A stretch of DNA of 11,262 nucleotides from Thermodesulfobacteriota bacterium (GTDB lineage: Bacteria; Desulfobacterota; DSM-4660; Desulfatiglandales; Desulfatiglandaceae), in NCBI GenBank assembly GCA_028278625.1, contig JANQDY010000245.1, positions 1-11,262 on the forward strand, given 5' to 3'. Each line of letters begins with the position of its first letter. The first letter of the stretch is position 1. A program made the position numbers and the translations under genes. Below, in pieces: positions 1 to 5,780 of this stretch. The notes below the pieces were generated by a model that made no database searches, was not told where the DNA came from, and was given only the letters and a program-made list of their open reading frames with translations.

Positions 1-20
1 AGTTCCCGGCTCCATGGATC

Positions 21-1346
21 TTACTTCTGGGCGAAGGGACTGCCCTCGGGCAGCGGTATCACCGGGGTTATGGTCTGCAGCGCATCGGGCCAGGCAATGC
101 CCAGCTTGCCGTTGATGGACTGCACCACCACGGGATAAGAACGCAGGTTCTGCCCGGAAAGGGGGGTGCCCGGTTGAGCGAACTTAACCCCATAGCCGCA
201 GGGAGTGCCGCCTTCGGGGATATCGATCTCAAGGGAGGCCTTGCGAATGGAATCGGGACTCAGGTCGCCGTACTTTTCAAGGGCCAGGGGAGCCACGTCG
301 TTGAGCAGTATCCAGGTGTGACCGAACCCCTGAGTGGCGTGGGTCGGGGGGTTGCTCTCCTTGAACTTATCCTCATACCGTTTCAGGAACTCGGCGATGA
401 GCTTGCCGGTGCCGGGAACCAGCTTTTTGCGATCCAGCATCTGCGCCGGTGCCGGATCCACGTTGAAACAGAAGTTCATCAGGTCGCCGCCGGCCGCCTC
501 TGCCAGTTTCGGCATGTTGGCATGGCCCGCTCCGTGGCCCTCAATGGCCTTGGTCTTAAGCCCCAGCTCACGGGCCTGGCGGAAGAACAGCACCACATCC
601 GGAAAATAGCCGGTGTGCAGGATGGCATCAGGCTTGACCCTCTTGAGTTTCAGGATCAAAGACGACATATCTTTGGTTTTGTGGGAATAGGCTTCGTTCA
701 AAACCACCTTCATGCCGAATTTTTCGGCCATGGACTCGTTTGCTTTGGACACCGAGGAGCCGTAAGGGCCGTCCTCGTGAATGATGGCCACCTTGAGGTC
801 CTTGGCGTTTTTCACCCCGAACTTTTCCAGGTTGTCGTTGAGCATTTTCACCGTGCTCTGTCCCCATTGGGACCCCATGGGCTGCACCCGGAAGACGTAC
901 TTCAGGTCTCGGTCCTTCACCACCTTGTCGGAAATGGCGATGATCACCCAAAAGATCTTTTTGTTTCTTTCGGCCATGGGGGCGAGTGGAACCGCGATGC
1001 CGCTGGAGAAGACCCCCAGCACCACCGGCACGTTTTCTACGGTCATCAGACGCTACCCCTCGCGGATGGCCACGTCCGGGTTGCTCTGGGCGTCGGCCAC
1101 CACCGGTACCACCTTGTACTTGCCGGCGATGCCGCCCCGGGCATTGATCATGTCAACGGCCACCATGGTGCCCCTGTAACCGGCCAGCGCACCGGCAGGG
1201 GCAAAGGGCCCGGTCATTGAAAAGAGCACTCCCAGCTTGAATCCATTGTCTTGGGCGGCCGCGGGAACGGTTACGCCCGCCATCGCCACCACCAGTATTG
1301 CCAACATCGCCATCCATTTTTTCATCTGTGCCGTCAACTTTTTCAT
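21..1346 (-). CDS. Liv-type ABC transporter periplasmic binding protein, interrupted by in-frame UAG
   Basis: Periplasmic solute-binding protein of the branched-chain amino acid (LivK, Peripla_BP_6) family, the kind that feeds Liv-type ABC importers; in anaerobes such proteins also serve aromatic acids, so the ligand is unknown. The start at 1346 is set by a perfect AAGGAGG eight bases upstream. A Sec signal peptide follows: KK-rich N-terminus, a hydrophobic stretch around residues 11-27 and an AAAQ-D cleavage region near residue 32. The mature part opens with the typical GVLFSMTGPFAPAG. Codon 98 (1053-1055) is UAG; the frame then continues without another stop to a TAA at 21-23, giving 441 codons, a normal family length. 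The sequence on both sides of the UAG (NPDVAIREG, then RLMTVENVPVVLG) is family-typical. The gene follows the hydrolase by 85 bases and probably shares its sigma-54 promoter. Whether full-length protein is made depends on the UAG. Confidence 0.85.
1053..1055 (-). other. In-frame UAG codon (codon 98 of the binding protein)
   Basis: The minus-strand codons around this site read GAG GGG TAG CGT CTG ATG. Related proteins usually have Gln, Arg or another helix residue at the equivalent place, and TAG is one C-to-T change from CAG (Gln). GAGGGG lies nine bases before the ATG at 1044-1046, so re-initiation is possible. The resulting fragment would lack a signal peptide and the first part of the N-terminal lobe. 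The codon could be a nonsense mutation, a base-calling error or a pyrrolysine codon. Confidence 0.8.
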
Positions 1347-1431
1347 CTGTCTGTCCTCCTTTTTTTGTTTGTGGACCAACGCCGTTTCGGTGAAGATGTG
1401 TCCGCCAGCCATCACGGCTCACCGACACGAA

Positions 1432-2259
1432 TCACCAAATCCCCTTGCCAAAGCCGGCCCTATCGACTTGATGGATAAAAGAGGTGATCTCTTTGTTCAG
1501 TCGACCGGCCATCTCGATAAAAAAGCAGTGTCTTCCCCGGGGAAACACCAGCAGGGAAGCGTCCGGAATCAGCCCGGCCAACATCATGGCGTTTTCAGCA
1601 GGGATTAGACGATCGTCGGAGCCGGTTGTGATCAGGGCGGGCTGTACCAGCGCCGGCAGCCGCTCGGCCGCCGCAAAACCGCGCATCGCCTCCATTTGTC
1701 TCCGAAGAGCACATTCCGACGGATCACTCTTTAGCGCCATCCGCATGAATTCTTCCACCTTTCCGCTTTCTTCTTCGAGCCAAAGGTCGGAGAAATAGAT
1801 TTTCAGGCGTCGACGCAAAAACGCGTGATGGTCCAGGCTGCCCGGATCGACGTACCATTTTGTGATCTGCTCAGGCGGGGCCAGGGTCTGCGGCCCTCCG
1901 CAGGTAGTGCAGGCCAGAATCAGGGTGCACACCCGCCGGGAAAAGCGGATCGCCACCTCCTGGGCAATGCATCCCCCCATGGAAACCCCCAGAAAATGGG
2001 CGGAGGTCAATCGCAATTCGTCCATGAGGTGTACGGTGTCTTCCGCCATCTCCGGGATCCCGTAAGGTTTGTCCGGCGTTCCGCTCTGCCCCACGCCCCG
2101 GTTATCCACCAGGATCAGCTGGAAGTGCCGGGCCAGTTCCGGAACCTGGCGATAAAACCAGGTATGGTCGCCTCCCAGTCCCATGAGCATAACCAGGGGC
2201 GGTCCCTGACCCTGAACCTCGTAATACAGCCGGATGTCTTTCAAATGCACAAAGGGCAT
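1432..2259 (-). CDS. Alpha/beta hydrolase (enol-lactone hydrolase/esterase-like)
   Basis: Cytoplasmic alpha/beta-hydrolase fold protein of 275 aa, close in plan to 3-oxoadipate enol-lactonases and small carboxylesterases. The catalytic triad can be read: nucleophile Ser93 in GVSMGG, acid probably Asp216 in GSDDRLIP, and base His244 in GRHCFFIE. The oxyanion-hole loop is MGLGG near residues 26-30, and the strand-turn VDNRGVGQSG (51-60) is typical. There is no signal peptide. I chose the ATG at 2259 over a TTG at 2286 because AAGGAA lies seven bases upstream and homology begins here. A sigma-54 promoter lies about 75 bases upstream, and the binding-protein gene follows after 85 bases, so hydrolase and transport are probably co-induced. 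The substrate cannot be told from sequence; an ester, lactone or thioester taken up by the transporter is an inference. Confidence 0.88.
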   Translation of the reverse strand: MPFVHLKDIRLYYEVQGQGPPLVMLMGLGGDHTWFYRQVPELARHFQLILVDNRGVGQSGTPDKPYGIPEMAEDTVHLMDELRLTSAHFLGVSMGGCIAQEVAIRFSRRVCTLILACTTCGGPQTLAPPEQITKWYVDPGSLDHHAFLRRRLKIYFSDLWLEEESGKVEEFMRMALKSDPSECALRRQMEAMRGFAAAERLPALVQPALITTGSDDRLIPAENAMMLAGLIPDASLLVFPRGRHCFFIEMAGRLNKEITSFIHQVDRAGFGKGIW

Positions 2260-2331
2260 GGGCGATTCCTTATAATATTGCGGCAAGCGTCAGGGTTTCA
2301 GACTTGCCCCTCAACGACTCCCGGCCAGGAA

Positions 2332-2348
2332 ATGCAACGAGTATGCCG
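2332..2348 (-). promoter_or_regulatory. Sigma-54 (-24/-12) promoter for hydrolase/binding-protein operon
   Basis: The minus strand reads CGGCATACTCGTTGCAT. Against the sigma-54 consensus TGGCACGNNNNTTGCWW it keeps the invariant GG and GC with exactly ten bases between them, as well as GGCA and TTGCAT. The predicted start site is near 2322, leaving about 60 bases of leader before the hydrolase ATG. It sits directly downstream of dyad sites and next to a divergent sigma-54 activator gene, as expected for an activator-dependent promoter. Confidence 0.75.
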
Positions 2349-2430
2349 GAGTGTGCGCGGGAATCATTTCGCCATATGTATCGGATTTTATGGATATTCT
2401 TCTTGAGAACGGTTTTCCGGGAATTTTGAT

Positions 2431-2450
2431 TGCTCGCATTTTTGCGAGCA
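2431..2450. promoter_or_regulatory. Activator-binding dyad 1 (enhancer-like)
   Basis: Perfect inverted repeat TGCTCGCA-TTTT-TGCGAGCA with 8-bp arms. Its centre is about 117 bp upstream of the predicted sigma-54 start, the usual distance for an upstream activating sequence. The core TCGCA-N4-TGCGA recurs at 2530-2543 and 2549-2562. The layout resembles NtrC-type dyads, so the adjacent Fis-HTH activator is the likely ligand (inference). Confidence 0.7.
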
Positions 2451-2490
2451 GGTGCCTTTTACCAATGAGGGGTCTTACGTCCGCTATCTA

Positions 2491-2519
2491 TTGACAATAT
2501 CTCGCATCTTGGCTATAAA
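2491..2519 (+). promoter_or_regulatory. Sigma-70 promoter for the sigma-54 activator gene
   Basis: TTGACA (2491-2496) and TATAAA (2514-2519) are separated by exactly 17 bases, which is close to ideal for the housekeeping sigma factor. Transcription would start near 2526, leaving about 30 bases before the TTG at 2557. A half-site TCGCA (2502-2506) lies in the spacer and two full dyads lie just after the start site, which suggests autorepression. Confidence 0.75.
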
Positions 2520-2529
2520 GGGCGTCCAC

Positions 2530-2543
2530 TCGCAGTAATGCGA
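2530..2543. promoter_or_regulatory. Dyad site 2, TCGCA-GTAA-TGCGA
   Basis: Inverted repeat with the same 5-bp arms and 4-bp spacer as the other two sites. Its centre is near +11 of the predicted regulator transcript, so a bound protein would block that promoter. It may also act as a second, more distal enhancer (about -214) for the divergent sigma-54 promoter. Confidence 0.6.
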
Positions 2544-2548
2544 TCGAG

Positions 2549-2562
2549 TCGCATTTTTGCGA
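2549..2562. promoter_or_regulatory. Dyad site 3, TCGCATTTTTGCGA
   Basis: Its 14-base core is identical to that of dyad 1. The centre lies 19 bp from that of dyad 2, about two helical turns, which would allow two dimers to bind the same face. It overlaps the candidate TTG start of the regulator. Confidence 0.6.
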
Positions 2563-4356
2563 TTAACCGCTTGGCTGGGCAACTCACGAAAACGGTGTAC
2601 AATTTTGCCGGATCCGGAATTTTCCGATATTGAAAGGCAGTTCGGTTGGCTGGTGGCCTTGAATTCCACCCACAACGGCATTCTGGTCGTGGATGCCGAG
2701 GGGATTGTGGTGCTCTACAATCAGGCGGCCCACCGTATTTTCCCCTTCGACGATGCGGACCCCGTGGGTAAACATATGAGCAAGGTGCGTCCGGAAACCT
2801 GGCCTGACATCCGCAGGGTCCTCCATACCGGCCAACCCCAGGTGGGGGTGCGTATTGAAGTGTCGGAGACCACCATTATCGCCAACCGCAGTCCCATCAT
2901 TGATTCCGGTGAAACCATCGGAGTGATAAGCGTTTTTCAAGATATTTCCGATCACGAGGCCATTATCAGTCAATTGCGGGGATATCAGGATTTGTATCGG
3001 GAGCTGGAGGCCGTGTTCGAGCTCTCCTATGACGGATTGTTCGTGGTCAACGGCCGGGACAATACGGTGGTGCGCTTAAACAGCGCCTATGAGCGCATGA
3101 GCGGCTTAAGCCGGGACCAGATCGTGGGCATGCACGTAAATGAAATGTTGAGAGACAAGATGATCGACCGTTCGGTGACCATGCAGGTGCACGAAAAGCG
3201 AGCCCCGGTGACCATCATGCAAAAGATCTGGGGCGACCGGGACGTGATGACCACCGGCACACCGCTCTTTGACGAAAAGAACGACATCAGCCTGGTGGTC
3301 ATCAATGTGCGCGATCTCACCGAACTGAACGAGCTCAAAGCCAAGCTGGAGGAAACCCGTAAACTGGAAAGCCGCTATCAACAGTCGCTTACGGAACATA
3401 TCAATCTGGACCACGCCCGGAAGCGCATGATCGTTCGCAGCGAAGCCATGAAGAAGGTGCTGCACAAAGCGGTAAAGGCGGCCAGTGTTTCCAACTCCAT
3501 GCTGCTTTTCGGAGAATCCGGGGTGGGGAAAAGCATGCTGGCCCGGATCATCCACGAAATCAGCGGCCGTTGCAACCAACCCTTTGTGAAGATCAACTGC
3601 GGGGCCATCCCCGAATCCCTCATGGAAAGCGAGCTGTTCGGATATGAGCCCGGATCATTTACCGGGGCGCTTCCCCAGGGCAAGGCCGGGCTTTTCGAAA
3701 CCGCCCATAACGGGACCATCTTTCTGGACGAGGTGGCGGAACTGACCCCAACCATGCAGGTGAAACTGCTGGAGGTCATCGACGAGGGCCGCTTCTCCCG
3801 TATCGGAGCCACCAAACACAAGGATGTGGATGTGCGGGTCATTGCCGCCACCAACCGCAACCTAAAGGAAATGATGGAAAAAGACCTGTTCCGGGAAGAC
3901 CTGTACTATCGGCTCAAGGTCATCTCCATCCACATCCCGCCCTTGCGCGACCGAAGAGAGGATATTCCGGCCCTTGCCCATCAGTTCCTGCAAAACTACT
4001 GCGAGCAGCACGGAGTGGACAAACGGCTCCGGCGCGAGGTTCTGGACGCTCTGGCCCAATACGATTATCCCGGAAACATCCGCGAACTCAAGAATCTGCT
4101 GGAGTCCATGATGGTTATGAGTGAAGGAGATGCCATTTCCATGTCCGATGCACCCGGTGATCTTCGTAGGAGCTTGAAAGGACATCACGAATCGAGGTTC
4201 CGGGAAACCAGCTTCAAGCAGGCTGTAGCGGGATTTGAACTGGACCTGATCAAAAGCGCGGTGAGCCGCTACGGTTCGGTTCCGGAAGCTGCCCGGGCTT
4301 TGGGGGTTCATCCCGCCACCTTCTGGCGCAAGCTGGCCGCTGAAAATCGGAACTGA
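2557..4356 (+). CDS. PAS-PAS-AAA+-Fis sigma-54-dependent transcriptional activator
   Basis: Enhancer-binding protein of up to 599 aa that would remodel sigma-54 RNA polymerase using ATP. Two PAS sensor domains lie at about 31-130 and 150-260, followed by a short coiled linker (255-285). The AAA+ domain spans about 290-525, with Walker A GESGVGKS (319-326), the sigma-54 contact loop GSFTGA (366-371, Ser for the usual Ala), Walker B TIFLDE (387-392) and arginine-rich PPLRDRRED (461-469). The Fis-type helix-turn-helix is at about 553-595. There is no receiver domain, so it probably senses a small molecule or redox state, not a kinase. No ATG fits the start: TTG at 2557 has only a weak GAG upstream, and TTG at 2605 is an alternative; the in-frame stop before it is at 2536. 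It is divergent from the hydrolase operon, its likely target. Confidence 0.92.
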   Translation: MRLTAWLGNSRKRCTILPDPEFSDIERQFGWLVALNSTHNGILVVDAEGIVVLYNQAAHRIFPFDDADPVGKHMSKVRPETWPDIRRVLHTGQPQVGVRIEVSETTIIANRSPIIDSGETIGVISVFQDISDHEAIISQLRGYQDLYRELEAVFELSYDGLFVVNGRDNTVVRLNSAYERMSGLSRDQIVGMHVNEMLRDKMIDRSVTMQVHEKRAPVTIMQKIWGDRDVMTTGTPLFDEKNDISLVVINVRDLTELNELKAKLEETRKLESRYQQSLTEHINLDHARKRMIVRSEAMKKVLHKAVKAASVSNSMLLFGESGVGKSMLARIIHEISGRCNQPFVKINCGAIPESLMESELFGYEPGSFTGALPQGKAGLFETAHNGTIFLDEVAELTPTMQVKLLEVIDEGRFSRIGATKHKDVDVRVIAATNRNLKEMMEKDLFREDLYYRLKVISIHIPPLRDRREDIPALAHQFLQNYCEQHGVDKRLRREVLDALAQYDYPGNIRELKNLLESMMVMSEGDAISMSDAPGDLRRSLKGHHESRFRETSFKQAVAGFELDLIKSAVSRYGSVPEAARALGVHPATFWRKLAAENRN

Positions 4357-4431
4357 GCGGTGCGACGATGAAGGCTATTCTGTTGAAGCAGGTAGCAAAT
4401 TGGGTGAAACAGATAGGGTATTGGCCAGTAC

Positions 4432-4479
4432 AAAGGCCGCATGGACGGAGGCTTTCTGTCTCCTGTTTATGCGGCTTTT
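4432..4479. terminator. Bidirectional terminator-like hairpin between convergent genes
   Basis: AAAGGCCGCAT (4432-4442) pairs with ATGCGGCTTTT (4469-4479) with one G-U pair, and pairing continues inward (ACGGAG 4445-4450 with CTCC/TGT 4460-4466, one bulged T) to a nine-base loop. The arms carry A and T runs at the ends, as in bidirectional terminators. It lies 75 bases after the activator stop and covers the last bases of the convergent DUF2442 gene. The U-run is short, so it is a moderate call. Confidence 0.5.
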
Positions 4480-4739
4480 GAGGTCCTACGGGGAGCGGGA
4501 GCACCCTCCAAAAGGCCTCGTGTACTGAGGTCTTCATCTATGTCCGGCCAATGTATTCCGTACCCGGCTCCGGCAATTTCCCATTTTTCGCGCTGCTCCG
4601 CTGTGGCATGCAGCAAGCGCGGGTACCAGGCCAACGGAACCGTTATGGTCCTACCATCAAGAAGATCCACGCTGATCGCATCATCAGTGAATCGGACGTC
4701 CATTACCCGCTCTCCTGCTTTAGGTTCCGAAGTATTCAT
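4467..4739 (-). CDS. DUF2442 domain protein
   Basis: Small 90-aa protein matching the DUF2442 family almost end to end. It has an N-terminal beta-rich part with VRFTDDAISVDLLDGRTITVPL (residues 15-36), then the family's WYPRLLHAT and GAGYGIHWPDIDEDLS (57-72) signatures. The ATG at 4739 has GGAG seven bases upstream. It overlaps the end of the DUF4160 gene by 20 bases, so the two are translationally coupled. This pair recurs in many bacterial genomes and has the look of a small two-gene module such as toxin-antitoxin, but no biochemical role can be assigned from the sequence. There is no signal peptide or membrane segment. Confidence 0.85.
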   Translation of the reverse strand: MNTSEPKAGERVMDVRFTDDAISVDLLDGRTITVPLAWYPRLLHATAEQREKWEIAGAGYGIHWPDIDEDLSTRGLLEGAPAPRRTSKAA

Positions 4740-4959
4740 GCCATGTCTCCAATAATTGTCTTTGGTTTTCGGCTGTGAGTGCCGTCAATTTCCTCAACTC
4801 CCTTGCGGGAAATCCAAGATTATATGCCAGAGCCACTGGGCTGAGCCAGAACTTAGCTGAGAAAGCATCCCGGTCTATATGAACATGTGGCGGTTCGTGA
4901 AGATCATGGCTGACAAAATAAAACCGATAGGGTCCTGACCTTAAGATTGCTGGGGACAT
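4720..4959 (-). CDS. DUF4160 domain protein
   Basis: Small 79-aa protein of the DUF4160 family, recognised by ILRSGPYRFYFVSHD at the N-terminus, the conserved EPPHVHIDRD (residues 26-35), AKFWLSPVALAYNLGF in the middle and a terminal LLETWHEYFG. The His-containing PPHVH motif is the best candidate for an active or binding site. I used the ATG at 4959, where the family begins, over a TTG at 4986; AAAAGG lies just upstream, closer than usual. It is the first gene of a two-gene unit with DUF2442 and has its own promoter-like sequence. Function unknown; toxin-like partner of DUF2442 is an inference from the gene arrangement only. Confidence 0.82.
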   Translation of the reverse strand: MSPAILRSGPYRFYFVSHDLHEPPHVHIDRDAFSAKFWLSPVALAYNLGFPARELRKLTALTAENQRQLLETWHEYFGT

Positions 4960-4989
4960 TTGCCTTTTCCCTGATACAATATTCAAAGG

Positions 4990-5017
4990 ATAATATGGGA
5001 GGGAAAGGGAAAGTCAA
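4990..5017 (-). promoter_or_regulatory. Sigma-70-like promoter for the DUF4160/DUF2442 pair
   Basis: On the minus strand TTGACT (5012-5017) and TATTAT (4990-4995) are separated by 16 bases. The predicted start near 4983 leaves about 24 bases before the ATG at 4959. It lies downstream of the terminator of the operon to the right, so the pair can be expressed alone. Confidence 0.55.
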
Positions 5018-5051
5018 GAAGAATTCAGTGAAAAATGGGGAATGGGTAAGG

Positions 5052-5069
5052 TCGATGGATGTGCATCGA
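5052..5069. repeat. Small inverted repeat TCGATG-N6-CATCGA
   Basis: Six-base perfect arms around GATGTG, located about 35 bp upstream of the -35 box of the DUF4160 promoter. It is not followed by a U-run in the direction of either transcript. It could be an operator or chance; the evidence is weak. Confidence 0.3.
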
Positions 5070-5084
5070 AAAAAGGGAAGACAG

Positions 5085-5108
5085 AAAAAAGGCATGAACA
5101 GGCATGCC
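5085..5108 (-). terminator. Rho-independent terminator of the bam-like operon
   Basis: On the minus strand GGCATG pairs with CATGCC across the six-base loop CCTGTT and is followed at once by six Ts (5085-5090). It lies about 58 bases after the last stop codon. Two further hairpins precede it (CGCAT-AGC-ATGCG at 5123-5135 and CCGGT-TCA-ACCGG at 5138-5150), so the 3' end of the transcript is strongly folded. Confidence 0.75.
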
Positions 5109-5165
5109 CCATTTCCTGCGATCGCATGCTATGCGGGCCGGTTGAACCGGGGAAAGCGATGGATG

Positions 5166-5780
5166 CTATTTTGCTGGCGCGGATCCCAAAGAGGGTAATG
5201 AAGAAGAGAGGGCCTTTGTCAACACAAAGGCCGCCTGAAGCGCCTCCGTGGGACATAGGGGAAAGCACTCCTTGCAGTCCCAGCATTCCTTGGCGGCGAT
5301 TTCGGGAATGAAGCTAATCTCTTTTCGGGTGCCCCGGTCAACGAATCCCACGGCATGCTTTTGTTTAACTTCGGCGCAGTACCTGACGCACAGACCGCAG
5401 TGAATACAGAAGGAAGCCTCCTTTGGAAACCGGTTTCTGTCAGCGCCGTATTCCTTTGCCAGGTCCTGCAGTTCAAAGGCATCCGGCGCGTGGGCCAGTT
5501 GGAGTTCCAGAATCGTCTTGCGGATGCGGTCGATCTTTTCGGACCGGGTGGTGACCGAAATGTCTTTTTCAACGAGGTAGACACAGGAGACCACAAGGCT
5601 TTTGCGGCCCCGTTTTTCCACTTCCACGATGCAGAGACGGCAACCGCCGTAGGGCTCCAACTTTTCGTGGTGACAGATGGTGGGGATGTGGATGCCTGCC
5701 TGTTGGGCAGCCTCCAGCAGTGTCATCTCTTCTTTGGCGCTCACGTCTTTTCCGTCAATCTGTAAAAGGATCTCGCTCAT
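5166..5780 (-). CDS. bamI: NuoG/HoxU-like iron-sulfur subunit (BamI-like)
   Basis: Short 204-aa electron-transfer subunit corresponding to only the N-terminal part of NuoG; it lacks the molybdopterin-type domain. A plant-type [2Fe-2S] domain has Cys36, Cys47, Cys50 and Cys66 with the exact C-x10-C-x2-C-x15-C spacing. Two [4Fe-4S] motifs follow: Cys125/128/131/135 and Cys166/169/172/176. The His/Cys cluster of full NuoG between them is missing. The role would be to pass electrons between the NAD(H)-active NuoF-like subunit and the rest of a soluble complex. Its ATG overlaps the stop of the upstream gene (ATGA at 5777-5780), which shows translational coupling. About 20 low-complexity residues follow the last cluster, and their codons form a hairpin. 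It ends in TAG. The name rests on gene order with HdrA, MvhD, NuoE and NuoF homologues. Confidence 0.85.
   Translation of the reverse strand: MSEILLQIDGKDVSAKEEMTLLEAAQQAGIHIPTICHHEKLEPYGGCRLCIVEVEKRGRKSLVVSCVYLVEKDISVTTRSEKIDRIRKTILELQLAHAPDAFELQDLAKEYGADRNRFPKEASFCIHCGLCVRYCAEVKQKHAVGFVDRGTRKEISFIPEIAAKECWDCKECFPLCPTEALQAAFVLTKALSSSLPSLGSAPAK
5211..5232 (-). repeat. Nine-base-pair hairpin inside the 3' end of the BamI-like gene
   Basis: Perfect inverted repeat GGCCTTTGT and ACAAAGGCC around a four-base loop. It lies in the codons for the C-terminal tail, 43 bases before the stop. On the minus strand it is followed by a pyrimidine-rich stretch that is not a clean U-run. It may be an RNA stability or pausing element; a terminator here would remove the stop codon and is unlikely. 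Confidence 0.5.

Noticed and set aside
1..20. ATG at 13-15 on the minus strand, five bases after the binding-protein stop, as the start of a next gene.
   Set aside because: Only five codons are visible and there is no clear ribosome binding site.
174..1220. Long open frame of 348 codons on the plus strand opposite the binding-protein gene.
   Set aside because: It is antisense to a clearly conserved protein, has His/Gly-rich composition with no recognisable domain, and reflects GC-rich codon bias.
4430..5234. ACAAAGGCCGC occurs at 4430-4440 and again at 5224-5234, as if flanking a mobile segment around the DUF pair.
   Set aside because: The match is only about 11 bases, both copies are arms of separate hairpins, and there is no transposase, integrase or longer repeat.
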